From: Beta vulgaris subsp. vulgaris
Lineage: Eukaryota > Streptophyta > Magnoliopsida > Caryophyllales > Amaranthaceae
Direction: 5' to 3'
DNA: 64,000 nucleotides
Assembly: GCF_026745355.1 (NCBI RefSeq)
Contig: NC_079203.1
Location: 44,124,081-44,188,080, forward strand
Shown here: positions 1 through 11,940 of the stretch, one piece after another
Layout of the letters: each line of letters starts with the position of its first letter
Position numbering within the stretch: position 1 is the first letter of the stretch
Translations under genes and position numbers: made by a program
The notes under the pieces: model-generated
What the model was told of the DNA's origin: nothing
What the model saw: only the letters and a program-made list of their open reading frames with translations
The model's database searches: none

Positions 1-1023
1 AAGAAAGATAAAAAAACAAAGGAAGTAGTATTTTAGATTGTTTCAAAAATAAAAAGTGAAATATTACTTAATTTGATATTTACTTCTCTTTATCTCTACT
101 TTCATCACATTTGTCCCTCTTTTTATTTTTATTTTTCTCTATCTCTTTTCCCTCTCAAATTCTCGTGCCATGACCCTACATGTCAATTAAAACAAAATCG
201 AGAAAGTATATCTTTACATGATCAAACAGCACCAATACTAGAACTTTTTATGACAAGGTCCAATTCTTGTGGCTTCGAAACTGGTTCTTCCAATAGTATC
301 AGTTTCAATCTCAGACAATAAATCTTCACCCATTTCGGGTTTAAAACCGGGTATCAAATATGTTTGTCATCCCTAATATAATTGCCAATAAAATTCTCTT
401 TTACCTCGAGTAAAAAAGTACGCGAATTAATTTGTGGGTTGAGTTACACGCTTTTTTCCACTTTAAAGCATAAGGGATATGGATCCTTTATAAGAGATTT
501 CAAACCTTAAAACTTTTCTCCAAATTTGGTGATGTTTTTTCCTACTTTTAGCATTCACCGTAGGCTGTATTTAAAAAAGATTGATGAATGCCTTTTGAAA
601 GAATTGTCCAACTTTGTCAAAATTTGGGGTTGTCGTCTCTTTCAACTGAGGTGACTTATTTGTGAAGGAATATTCATCTGCTTGTAATGACAAACAGGAA
701 CCAGTTGAAAAGAAATAGTATTGGTTACTATTATGCGGTCACTTTTACATGAAAATTCCCTATTATAATGTTCCGCGATATGCATGCATGATGCATCAAG
801 CCTACCACCCTATGCGGGCCTGTGGATGCTCTTTCATCATTATTAAAATGTTAACTTTAGTGATATGTTATTCTAGAGCTAATTTCCTGAAACATTGTGT
901 TTATTATTCGATGTTACATAATTAGTTAATTAAGCTCCCTCGACATATATACAAGAATCAATAACTTGATGGACTATTTTACACATATTTTTTGTGCGTC
1001 GCCTGGCTAGACATGTATATATA
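1..1023. other. intergenic, no gene seen
   Basis: AT-rich DNA with no reading frame that resembles a known family. The open frame near 73-321 is low-complexity F/L/S-rich sequence. No transposon ends were found. Confidence 0.5.
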
Positions 1024-1474
1024 TGTTTCGGCTTAGAAACTAATCAAAAGAGTAAAAAGTTAAGTGAGAGAGTAAAATTCTAAGTTGGAATAGAATCCCG
1101 AGTCTTGTCACTACGAGTCCTGCAAAACAAGGAAAAACTGGCCCGGGGGTGTTCTCGGGAAAGCCTCTCCAACGCTCAAGTCAGTGACAGACTAGAGAGA
1201 GAAAGTAAGTAAGTCTAGAGAGAGATGCTCTGGTTTTGTTAGGTGAGAATTCAATACCTGTACATTGATGAGATTGTTGGTATTTATAGTGTGGTGGAAT
1301 CCCCTAGTCAAGAAACCCTTTTGGAAAAATCCCAATAACTAGGAAAGTTGTCACCTTTTTACGGTAAAGCTGTCTCATTCTTGAAAAGCTGATGGACCCT
1401 TTTGATGCCTAGGGCCTAGGCCTTGAGGGAAATGTCTTCTGATATTTATTGGGCCCAACCATGGGGTCCAAACA
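1024..1474 (-). mobile_element. solo LTR of an LTR retrotransposon
   Basis: The sequence begins TGTTTCGG and ends TCCAAACA, so it has TG...CA ends. It is flanked on both sides by the 5-bp duplication ATATA (1019-1023 and 1475-1479). On the minus strand there is a TATA-box-like TATAAATACC near 1280-1290, which suggests a minus-strand promoter. No coding region or second LTR adjoins it. It is therefore best read as a solo LTR left by recombination between LTRs. The parent family is not identified. Confidence 0.75.
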
Positions 1475-4117
1475 ATATATACTAGTATGTGATAACTCTT
1501 TTTTTTTTTTTTTTGACAATGGGGAATTGCATCAATTAAACAAAGGAAGTACAACCTAATGCTAATACAACCCTACAAACATAAGAGTAGTTAAATTGAG
1601 TGATATATGTAATAACTCTTACGTCTAACGTGAAAACTGATAATATGAGAGTTTTTTTTTGTATGCATTGTTTAAGTATTTGACTTTATTAAGTTGATTT
1701 TGGTAGTCAAACATAGTTGAATTGAGATAATTAGCAACACAACCTGTTGTGTAGTTATGTAGTAGGTGGGAAATTGGTCGGTTAAGTAGAAGATGATCTT
1801 CGAAATGAGAAGATGAGAGATGGTGCTAGGAAGAACAAGATTACGAATGTTTATTTTCTCATTTACGTACACAACACCTTTTTTTTTTTTTTACTTTGCT
1901 TTGAAGTGTCATCAAGTCTGTTTGATGTTGGAAGTTCAAGGGCAAAAACCGAAAGGTTGTGGGGGGTGTAGGACAATTGGACAAAAGGTGTATACACTCA
2001 CCTCATCCAAAATTCAATACTTCCTCAGCTGCAAAATATTAACGATATACTTTTGTTAAGACTTAAGAGTATAGTCCATATAATAGTTCGTTGGGAATAG
2101 TTGTCCCACGTTGAAGAAATAGAGAGAGAATGACTAACATGTAAATTAGTGGATTACTTTACCTATTACCAATTGGTATTAGGATGGAACCTGCTAACCT
2201 TATATGTAATCCAACTCTCCTCTAGCTTGGACTTCTATTAGGCCTAATGATAGTTTATCTAGAGATAAAACTTTGATTATCAATTAATTCTTAATAAGAA
2301 TGTAAGTTGACCATAAATTATAATTTTTTATATAAAAGTACTTTTCTATCGCGACTGTTATCATAATGAACTATTTCATTTTATGATCCAATAGGACTTC
2401 GAGAAAAATCAAAGATGAACTCAATATTATTTAGAAAGAAAGTAATCACAAGAGCCCCAAATGAAACATGTTTTTCTTTTGACAAAAAAACACTCACCAA
2501 TTTTTGTTTTCAAATCGATGAGAAAGTAAAGGAGTTTATTTTCAATAATCAATCTTTCATCTCTCTAAACCTCACTCTGTAGAGTAAGAACCTACTTATT
2601 TACTTTCTACTTTCTACCTATTACTAAATAAAACGAAGCATTTATGACGTTAAAGAATGTAACATATGTAAAAGAACAAAAAAAAAGAGACATACTTTTT
2701 AAAAAAGAAGGCAAGACATATCATAATTTCAAAAAAAAAAAGGTTTTAGCTATCTTTTACTTGTCAAGTTCGAGTATATAATCGTACCATGATACATCCA
2801 AAACTATTTTTTGCTCATTTACTCATGGAGCTCTCCTCTTATAGTATTTTTTGCTCGTTTGAAGTTTTGAAAATGAGTAATAAGTAAAATATAATATAGC
2901 CTTAGGTGTACCAAGCTCAACATACACCCGAACTTATAATAGAAGTTTTAGTTAAGTTTTTCAGATAACTACCATAGTACCATACAAAAAAAAAAAAAAA
3001 AAAAATTTACTCCATCCCTCTAAAATCTAATCCCCAAAAACTTTAACTTTTCTACTAGTTGACAGAATATTGTCAAGACTCAAGAGTTTCTTTGGCATTA
3101 ATGTTCTCTCATACGGTCCAACAATTATACTCCCTCTATTCCATTTTGATCTTCACAGTTTGACTTTTTCTAAGTCTGAAAAAATTCCGACTACAAACAT
3201 ATATAAAAAAAAAAAAAAGGAAGGGAGAGAGAGACTGAGAGAGTATTATTATCTTCGTTCGATACACGAAAAAATGGTGGGTTGTTTATTGCGAATTAAA
3301 CGCCTCTAATTTTTCTCCTCCTACCAAAGGAACTTCCATGTTTGCAATGTTTTTGGTCTAAATGAACGACTAAGCGCAGTGATGTACACTGGATTCGATC
3401 CCAGATTTCGGATACTACCGCCACAAGACTTTATCAAACTAAGTTAGATGGCACCCATTTAGTGTTTGCAATGTGTCTCAATGCTTCCTAAGACCTAAAT
3501 TATTGATACATGTACGTTCTTCAATTTCATTTTTAACCTTGACTTTACATTTAGCACATAGCTCCAGAAATAGTTTAAGACATCCCTGGCCAAAATAATG
3601 GGTGGCTTTTAATATCTTGTTTTCTTGTTGAAATAAAAACGGTGTGATATGTTGCCAATTAAAGTTAAGGCACTGGTGACATGACCTTAAAAGAAAAGTC
3701 AACACAAATTTTGGTTGATCAAATAAGGGAAAATTTTCCATATTAGACAAACCGATCAAATAATAGCCCACTGTAAAAGAATTAGCTATATTCCAAGAAT
3801 TTCTTCTGGTTCAAAAGATTTTTCCCACACTCGATTGAATATTGAACAATCTACCACTTTGACCATATGAAAATTGAAATAAACTTATGCTTCAACTTTC
3901 GACATATTACTAATGATGCACAATTCATCTACTTGGCGGTGCAAAATTCCAAATTTGTAAGCTATGCTCTAAGATATTCTTGGCTTTTGACCATGCAGGA
4001 TGAATTCAATCATACAAAATCGAAATATTGTGCAAATTTTTAAATTTGTTTTCAGTACTCACTTGATAAATGCAAGGTATATTATTAGATGATCATCACA
4101 TCATAAAAAATTATTTA
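1475..4117. other. intergenic with MITE remnants
   Basis: AT-rich DNA with poly-T and poly-A tracts (1500, 2987-3004) and no convincing gene. A single Stowaway-like end (ACTCCCTCTATTCC) lies near 3129, but a matching right end is not clear. A stretch near 2090-2230 beginning with GTTGTCCCACGTTG looks like an old dispersed repeat but has no clear borders. A 97-aa minus-strand frame at 3478-3771 has no recognisable domain. Confidence 0.45.
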
Positions 4118-4481
4118 CGGCGTGTTTGGCACAAACTTTTTAAGTAGCTTTTAGTGTCTTGACTAGGTCAAATCACTAATTAAGAAAAATAATAGTGTTT
4201 GGCAAGATAGTGGTGTAAGTAGCTTTTAGTGTTACAAGTAGTGTTTGTGAAAAGCTATAATTTGTAGCTTTTAGGATAGCTTTAGTGGTGCATAATTTAT
4301 ATAATAAAGTTTTGTTTGAGTTTTTAATTAATTGTTTGTAAACATATACTTTGACATCTTCTTTTACCGAGCATCAATATCTTATACCGCTACTTGGACA
4401 GCTAACAGTTACACGCCAACAACTAACAACTACTCTAACAGCTAAAAACTACTACTACAGCTATTGTTATCGAACACGCCC
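4118..4481. mobile_element. PIF/Harbinger-type MITE
   Basis: A 364-bp non-coding element with inverted ends (CGGCGTGTTTGG at the left; GGGCGTGTTCGA on the reverse of the right). TTA flanks both sides (4115-4117 and 4482-4484), as expected for Harbinger elements. The interior repeats AGTAGCTTTTAGTG-like words. Confidence 0.7.
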
Positions 4482-4583
4482 TTATTATATGTATAAGTCA
4501 ACAACATATGCAATCACTATAGAGTACAATATAGTAGTATACCTCAACTGTGGAAACATTACCAAAATGTCTAAATTTAAAAG

Positions 4584-5234
4584 TAGTGATGGCCACTGGT
4601 GCGGGTTGGGCAGGCCGGACCATGGGCCATAGTGGGCTGGGCTGAGATTTCACGGCCCAAGACCGGACCGTGAAATTCATGGGTTGGGCGGGCTGGTCCG
4701 CGGGCTGAAAAATCTTGGCCCACACCGGTCTATTACCGGTTTTCACGGTTCGTGGGTCTGGTGGGCTGGACCGGGCTGACAGGCTGGCATGAGAATTTTT
4801 TTTTTTCAAAATTATTTAATTATTGAAATTATTCATTATTGTTACATAAAATCTTTAAAATGAATTAAAAATATATACAAATATTAATATTAATGAATAA
4901 TTTCATTATTTTTAAGTTTGATTGAATTATAATATATGCAATTTGATTAGAATATATACAATTTGATTAAAATATACACAATTTGGTTCAATATTTACTT
5001 GGATTGGGCTGGTCTGGTTCATGGGTCGGGTTGGACCGGTTTCATGGTCTGGGCTGGGCGGTTTTAGTAGTGGGCTTTAGTGGGCTGGGCTCAAGAAATC
5101 TGGCCCACGGCCCACCCACCAATTTCACGGTTCGAGCTGGGCTGGACCGGGGTTTTTGCTGGCCCGACCCACACGGCCCACGAAGTGGGCTGGGCTGGAT
5201 AGGCTGGATTGGCCCGCACTGTTGGCCATCTCTA
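4584..5234. mobile_element. non-autonomous hAT element, copy 1
   Basis: A 651-bp element bounded by an exact 8-bp target duplication TTTAAAAG (4576-4583 and 5235-5242). Its inverted ends are TAGTGATGGCCAC and TAGAGATGGCCAAC. Both arms are built of GGGC/GGCT words (GGGCTGGGCTGG, CACGGCCCA) and flank an AT-rich centre with ATATACAATTTGATT repeats. The open frames in the arms are by-products of this word repetition. A related copy lies in opposite orientation at 54603-55244. Confidence 0.85.
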
Positions 5235-5929
5235 TTTAAAAGTATAAGCACTAGAGTTCTTATTGATGATAATTTTTATAACATATAATAATCTTATTTC
5301 AGGAAATAGAATATGATTGTGCAAATTAGGAATATTCTTATAAATGATTCCAGTATTATTTACTTCATGATGATCACCAAGGAATTACTACTTGCACATT
5401 TCTTCGACAAGTTATCCATACTACTTGCATGTAGAGCTAGAAATGGGTCGAGTTATGTCAAATTTGTGCTCGCCTGCTACTCTGAAAAGGTAAATCGATA
5501 ATGAAGGTAATGGACTAATGGTCCATGATCCAACTAAGTTTTTTTGAGTATAAGATAATCAGCTTGACCTGTTTAATTAAACGAAGTAGCCGTGGTGATT
5601 TATTTAACATCTTTGATTAGAAAATTTTGTCGGAAGTTTCAACATCTAATACTTCTTGGTGTTTGATTTGTTATGCTATTACAGCAGTTGATGTTTAGAT
5701 AGCCCTCTATGAGTATAAATTGTGATTTCACAAAAAAAAGTTTTAAATTTTGCTAAATTCTTATCTTTTTTTTTTGGAATAATGTATGTTTCACCTGAAT
5801 TCTTCTAAACTTATAATCTGAACTAAACTTAACAAACTTCAAGCTCATATGTTTTCAGACGAAAAAAACACAACTTTTATCGTACACAAAGTTATATTTA
5901 CACTACATTTTTAAGTTGGATGGATCAGA

Positions 5930-6385
5930 ATGTTGTATTAGAGTAATCTTGTAGGTAAAAGGATAGAAGTGACTTTGCAATATAGACCTAAGGGCCTGTT
6001 CTCCCCATCTTAGTTTTAGTTCAATTCAGTTCAGTTCTGGACAGTACTTTTACTCTCACATATCATTATTCATTTAAGTTATGTTCAGCTATTTTATGCC
6101 GAAAAGAACAGGGTCGTAAGACTATGAAAAGTCCCTTTTATCCTTTTACGTACAATGTTATTCTACATATTAGAGTAATATGATATGTAAAAGAGTAGAA
6201 TGACTTTTCATAGTTTTAGGTCTGTATTATAAATACTATATATATTGAATGTCAGAATTAACCTAATCAGGTCAATATAATTATTCTCCGCACTTACATG
6301 TAAAAGGATAGAAGGGACTTTACAATACAAATCTAAGACTATGAAAAGTCTCTTCTATCCTCTTACATACAATATTACTCTAATA
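5930..6385. repeat. palindromic repeat cluster
   Basis: Two imperfect palindromic units (about 5930-6180 including an insertion, and 6290-6385) share the words GTAAAAGGATAGAAG and GACTATGAAAAGTC, present in both orientations. A partial inverted copy lies at 6170-6235. The first unit is split by the small MITE at 5992-6116. Confidence 0.6.
5992..6116. mobile_element. small Harbinger-type MITE
   Basis: A 125-bp element with ends GGGCCTGTTCTCC and CGACCCTGTTCTTTTC (the latter on the reverse strand). It is flanked by TAA on both sides (5989-5991 and 6117-6119). It interrupts a palindromic repeat that continues uninterrupted once the element is removed. Confidence 0.7.
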
Positions 6386-6496
6386 TATTGATTTGGAGTT
6401 CGGATATCAACACTAAAGCTAATATATTTATCAAAAGGTTGATCTGGACTCTGGAGTTGGGTCGTTCAAATGTACTAACCCCTTTTCTTGTTTATA

Positions 6497-6818
6497 CTCC
6501 CTCCATCCCAATTTATTTGCTACATTTTGTCATTTAGGTGTGTCCCAATTTATTTGCTACATTTTGTCATTTAGGTGTGTCCCAATTTATTTGCTACATT
6601 TGTAACTATTTCCATATATAGTACATAGGTCCCACACTTTATTTACAAATTTGCCATCACTCCCTCCTTGGTTTTTGTAAATATTTCCATATATAATACA
6701 TAGGTCCCACAATTTACCTATTTGCTTTTTTGTTAATTCTTGTTATGGCAATGGTCCCCACTCCCTCCTTGGTCTTTGTGATAAAGCAAATGTAGCAAAT
6801 AATTTGGGACGGAGGGAG
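6497..6818. mobile_element. Stowaway MITE with triplicated left end
   Basis: The ends are CTCCCTCCATCCCAATTTAT and, reversed, CTCCCTCCGTCCCAAATTAT. Each is flanked by TA. The left subterminal segment (CCCAATTTATTTGCTACATT and what follows, about 41 bp) occurs three times in tandem at 6507-6600. The interior also holds a duplicated TTTCCATATATA.ACATAGGTCCCAC motif. Confidence 0.85.
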
Positions 6819-8546
6819 TATATTTTTGTGTCTAGTTGAATGATTTGTAAAAACTCTACATGCTGTTTGGGTAAGCTACTAAGCTACTAGTGTAGTACTA
6901 TCTACTTGGAATTTCTTAGTTACGCAGGGTCCAAGTGTAAGATAGACTTTCTCTCGCGCTCATAACCAAATTGGTCGAGTAAAAAGATGACTTTCGACTC
7001 CTGATTTTCTTAGTGTTAATTATCTGCACTAGTTTAACAGATTCGAATGTACTGGCACTCTATATCCAGACAATGCAAGCCTTGCTTGTTTAGCATTTTT
7101 ATAGCTTCATTTGTACGTTGTCAACAGAATTTAAAGACACTACTTCTTTTGTCCCTGCTCCGATTATGACTATTTTACAAGTTGGTTTTATTATTCTAGT
7201 TTTTTTTTTCTTGTTAAAGACTTAAAATAGACCCTATTCTTCATTAATATATAAGAGAAAAGAACATTATATATGTTATAAAAAAATGAACATCGTTATA
7301 TAAGATCTTATTACATTTGTTCAAAGTTCAACGTAAAATGTCAAAATAACCTCCTTGATTCGATCGGTAAAAAATGAGTTGGAATAGACGAACGGAGCAT
7401 AGTTGTATACTATATTGTAAAGTATTATTTGTTTCATTTATGCACCCTTATATTTAGATTTTGCAAAACTCAAACAAAACCCAATTAGTTTATATAAATA
7501 TGTTCCTCTAGCTTAACTCGAATTTACCTACTCGACATACTCAAAGTCAATTAAAGGGAGATAAACCCGCAATAAAACCACATAATACAATTTAGGCAAA
7601 ATTATATTATGTTTGACTTATATCTAAAAAAGATAGATTGAATATGAGTTTTAGTACGCTGAATAAGTTTACTTCACAACTACTATAAATATCAACAGGC
7701 TTTTATAAGCTAAAATAAGCTCAAACGAATTAAGATTAATCCGAATGATCCAACATTAAGCTCCTAAACGTACTCCTAATCTAGTAATCTCCTATACTAT
7801 GATAAACTTATAGCCATTGCATAATAATGTAAAATTGTTCATGCAAGATGCATGGGTGGGAAAGAGAGGTAAAAGATAAGAGTAATATAATAAGCATTTG
7901 ACCATGATACTCTCATGAACACTATTGTACTATTACTACTCTTTTTACTACTCATGGGTGAACAAAAAGCAGATTTTGTGATCCCTATAATTCTTCTTCT
8001 TCAGAGACATTTTCAATATCCATTCCTTTGAATTGGCCTCCAACATCCATGCACATTTCGTGACATTGACCCTCTTTCAGGAAAAACTGACATGCTGATG
8101 TCTGAATTCTGATGCCCTCTTCCTTCAGAAATCACCTTGCAATAACCCAAACAAACAAACCCCAACTCTACTACTACTACTGGGCCCCACTTATTGTCAC
8201 ATTTTCTAAATAGAAGTATATTTTTTCACAAGATGGATAAAGCCATAAACTAAAAACAAACAAAAACTGATAAAAAAAAAATATCATTTTTGTCTTGCTA
8301 CCAAGGTTTTCCATATTATATTAGTAAATTCATATAATACTTTTTTTTTTTGGTTAATCAATTCAGTTTGATTCACATTACATTGTCCCCTTCTATGAAC
8401 AAGTACAACCAAATGAGGGGTGTAGCTAGCATTACTGACTACTACTAAATCACTAAAATATACTCCACTAGTAGTAATTAATCAACAATAAACAAGCAAA
8501 CTTAAGAGAAGCCTAATTGATTGATCTCTCTAATAAGTCATAATAA
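6819..8546. other. intergenic, downstream of the MYB gene
   Basis: AT-rich DNA with no recognised gene. The part next to 8547 is the expected 3' UTR and flank of the minus-strand MYB gene. I cannot place its polyadenylation site. Confidence 0.45.
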
Positions 8547-9070
8547 TCAATTAGCCACACTTTGACCAAGTCCTTGAGGCTTAATATCTTCTTGATCACC
8601 ATAAGTACTACAATTAGGGTTCATCATCACTTCTTGGATCAACCCGAACCCTAACTCCGCAAAAAACGGGTCATCTTCGAGACTCGATCCATACATAGCC
8701 GATGAAGATCCCGCCGAGACACTAGATACTTCCTCCGGAGGGGCCACATTCTCTTGAACCACGAGGCCGGTAGGACTCGATTGGTGAAGCGAGTACCTTG
8801 ATGGACTCGATTGGATGAACTCAATTGAATGATCCATATTTGATAGGGAAGCAAAATTAGGCATCATTGACATAGGAGAAGTAGTAGTTGTACTACATTG
8901 AGCCAACAAAGATGAAAAGCTAGTGATTGGGACATATGATTGATGATGATGATTAAAATTATGATTAGTATTGTCAATGTAGCTAGGTGTAGGGGAAGGT
9001 GAGGGTGAAGGAGTAGGATTTGAAGAAGATGGATTAGCTTGAAAAATACTGGGATTATTATTATTGAAAA

Positions 9071-9110
<40 letters not shown>

Positions 9111-10428
9111 ATGATTATGATTATGATTATAAGTGAAAGAGACATCAATTTTTGGGATACTAGAAGGGTTGAATTTGTTAATATTGTTGCTTCCAGCAAA
9201 GAGTTTCTTCTTGAGCTTAGTATTCCAGTGATTCTTCACATCATTATCTGTCCTTCCTGGTAGATTGGCAGCTATCACTGACCACCTACCCAAAATCACA
9301 TCATTAACCCATTATTATTTTTTCATCTATAAATTAATATAATTATTAATATAATAAAATTACCATAAAAAAAGACAGAAACTTTGATCACAAAAAGATT
9401 TTCTCAGTATTAATTAAACATGTTAATCCACAAGTTGTTAATAAATCCAAATGAAAACAACAACTAAAGGGTCATTAATTATCCAATTAAACTAATCAAC
9501 AACAAAAAAAAAAAAACAGTTGAATTTTTAAAAAATTCAACTTGATAGTACCATCTAGTGAGTATATGTGTTAGAATAATTCATTAGACAATTTAATTAT
9601 GTTAAAGTACAGAAAACAAAATTTAGCATTATTTGATTAATTTATTTATATGAAGGAGAAAATGAACTTGCCTGCTACCCATTTTGTAAAATAAAGAGAT
9701 GATGATGTTATCTTCTTCCTCGGTGAAAGAACCATGTTTAATGTCTGGCCTTAGATAATTAAGCCACCTTAATCTGCAACTCTTTCCACACCTCTTTAGA
9801 CCTTGCAAAAATTTAAATTCCATAATCAACAAACTTATAATTTCAGGGATTTTCTTTGTTCTAAAGCTAGTATAAAAGTGCCAATATATTAAAAAAATGA
9901 TGTGAATCAAAATTTTTGCCAAAAAATATAATTTATGGGTGCAAACAACTAAATTAAAGTAAGTGAACATGCAACTGGGTATATATCAATTTGATCAATA
10001 AAATGAAATAATTGCAATTGATCAATGAATTATATGAAATGGGTATTATGATTTATGTAACAATAAAGTCAGAATTTGATTTTAATCAAAGAAACTCTTA
10101 AATTTATTAAATGTCAACAAATTTAGAAAAAAAAAATTGAAAAAAGGAGGAATAAGAAGACTATTATTGGGTGTGTTAGAAAAAGGAGCAATTTTTGTGT
10201 GAGAAATTTCTTCAAAAATATTATGTTTTCATAGAAAAAAAAAGGTGAAATATTGAAGAAAAAAAAAAGGAGAAAAGAAAGAGAAGTAATACCAGCTCTT
10301 TGAGGGAGAGAAATCCAGTTACCACCAGTGCCATGTTTGTGAAGGTAATTCTTCAAAGTGGCATCTTCTTCAGGAGACCAAGGTCCTCTTTTAACATTTG
10401 CTTTGTCACAACAAGGTGCTCTACCCAT
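8547..10428 (-). CDS. R2R3-MYB transcription factor (subgroup 14-like)
   Basis: A nuclear DNA-binding transcriptional regulator. Predicted exons on the minus strand are 10428-10293 (136 nt), 9801-9672 (130 nt) and 9285-8547 (739 nt), giving 334 aa. The first two exon lengths and intron phases (1, then 2) are those typical of plant R2R3-MYBs. The start is MGRAPCC, the family's usual N-terminus. R2 runs about residues 13-63 and has the GTGGNW insertion seen in RAX/MYB36/MYB87 proteins. R3 runs about 66-114 with [20 protein letters not shown]. The [D/E]Lx2[R/K]x3L bHLH-interaction motif is absent. The C-terminal part is poorly conserved: an Asn run, Pro/Ser-rich and His-rich stretches, and an acidic [12 protein letters not shown] segment that could activate transcription (inference). 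Subgroup 14 members control axillary meristems, root endodermis or secondary growth. The exact orthologue cannot be fixed here. Intron 1 is GT-AG; intron 2 appears to be GC-AG. Confidence 0.93.
9072..9108. repeat. (ATT)n microsatellite coding poly-Asn
   Basis: About 12 ATT units in MYB exon 3, read as a run of Asn codons on the minus strand. It is followed by NHNHNH-type sequence. Being in frame, its length should vary without breaking the protein. Confidence 0.9.
9286..9671 (-). other. MYB intron 2, GC-AG type
   Basis: The exon 2 end reads AG|GCAAGTT and the acceptor reads GGTAG|GTGG. This keeps the exon at exactly 130 nt and joins GSR to WSVIAA in frame. No GT donor at this position gives the conserved R3 sequence. 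AG|GCAAGT is the consensus for the minor GC-AG intron class. Confidence 0.85.
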
Positions 10429-10640
10429 TTTATAAAAACAAACAAACAAGGCCTTAAAAAAGGAGGAGGAAAAACAGAGAGAAAACAGAGGAATTTTTGA
10501 GAGATAGAGAGAGAAGAAATGAGAGAAAGTATAAGAAAGAGTACACCAATAATGCTTAGAACTTGGAAGCTAAGGTAAAAGGAGTTAATTGGTGAGTTTG
10601 AGCTTTGTTTGGATTTGGTTTTATAAATGTAATAGTGACC
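10429..10640 (-). promoter_or_regulatory. MYB 5' UTR and core promoter
   Basis: On the minus strand a TATA-like ATTTATAAAA lies at 10628-10619, about 190 nt before the ATG. Between them is a CT-rich leader with CTCTCTCTATCTCTC (about 10500-10525), usual for plant 5' UTRs. The transcription start is inferred, not seen. Confidence 0.5.
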
Positions 10641-10903
10641 CTTGACTTCATATGACTTTTGGTGTTTTTTTATTTTTTTTCTTTAAGATAAAAAAATTAT
10701 TTAGGTCATTGTTATGTATTATTGGTGTTTGTTTCTTTACTTTTCCCTCCTTTTTCACTTTCATAGGATTAACCTAGTCAAACATTTTTTAACACATGTA
10801 TGCTGATGTTACTTATTCTCACTATGATGAAAGCCCCCAAAAAAGAAGTTAGGAGATGGAGAGGAGTGTACGGATTTGAGTTTGAGGGCATGCGTGAAAT
10901 ATA

Positions 10904-11319
10904 GGGGTGTTTGGGAGAGGGAGATTTAGAGAGAGTTTAGAGTTTTGATCAGTAAAAAGTCTAATTTGGGTGTTTGGTGAGAGAGAGAATTAAAGAGAGT
11001 TTTGCATCAAAAACCCTGATCAAAACTCTCTTTTGGAAAAACTGGGTAGAGGAGCTTGTTCATGAGAGTTTTGGAGAGAGAAAAAATAAATGACTATTTT
11101 GTTCATATAATTAAAACTAAAATTTGTTTTTTAAAAAAACAAATGTCCATAAATATCATTTACATGCTCTAAAAAGTACAAAACTCTAGACAATCAGCTA
11201 AGTATTACCAAACACCTTTACACAACAATTATTTAAATCAGCAGTCAAATCCTCTCAACAAAAAAGTAATTATCTAACCACAAACTCTAACCTCTAAACT
11301 CTAATCACCAAACAAGACC
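10904..11319. mobile_element. probable Harbinger-like MITE
   Basis: The left end GGGGTGTTTGGGAGAGG and the reversed right end GGTCTTGTTTGGTGATTAG are inverted and similar. Subterminal AGAGTTT words repeat on both arms. A clean target duplication was not found, so the borders are approximate. Confidence 0.5.
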
Positions 11320-11940
11320 AATAGCTTTTCTAAGTATCTTAAAGGTGAGAGTTGTGGGTGTTCATTAGTTTAGTTGGCTCTTGAATTATTCGAGTTGGTT
11401 TAATATGTCTTATTAGTTAAGTATAACTAAATTTTGACATGAAATCTTTGTTTTTATATTTTCATCTTATTGGGAGTTATTAATAGAAAAATTCTACATA
11501 ACACTAATGGGAATATAGAAACCTTTAAATTTGAGTTTTTTCTTTTGCCAAGAGCAAGTTGGTGATTTTTGTATGCTGGTTTCATAATTATGGTCAATGA
11601 TCCTCATATTAATATTAGTCGAGTTAGTTTGTGAATAGAAGCTCTCGCTTCTAACTTCTCAATAGTTAAAGTTATACTGTAAAATGACCAGTTTATTATT
11701 ATAATATAATTTCAAACATGATAGAGTGGTAATTTGCGGATGAAGTTAGCTTATAAATTTCAAGTTATTAATTAGTTTGTAAATTGATTGAGGTGTTTGA
11801 TGAGAATAATTTTGTCAAGATTCTTAAGATATTTTAGTAATTCTGCAAGGAACTAGATGTTTAGAAATGAGATCTCAAATTGAGTCACTATTATTCCATA
11901 ATATGTTCTTCATTTGGTGCTTGCAATGTTTACTATCTTA

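Noticed and set aside
3375..3405. Box B-like GGATTCGATCCC
   Set aside because: No box A at suitable spacing and no tail or duplication, so a SINE is not supported.
4498..5288. Open frames of about 70-103 codons in GC-rich DNA
   Set aside because: They fall within the hAT element with GGGC/GGCT word repeats and an 8-bp target duplication.
5313..5501. A 62-codon frame MIVQIRNILINDSS
   Set aside because: No domain, no conserved context and AT-rich composition equal to the surroundings.
9629..10449. Two apparent small genes with MYB repeats
   Set aside because: They are exons 1 and 2 of a single MYB gene read through into introns. Splice sites and exon lengths of 136 and 130 nt join them.
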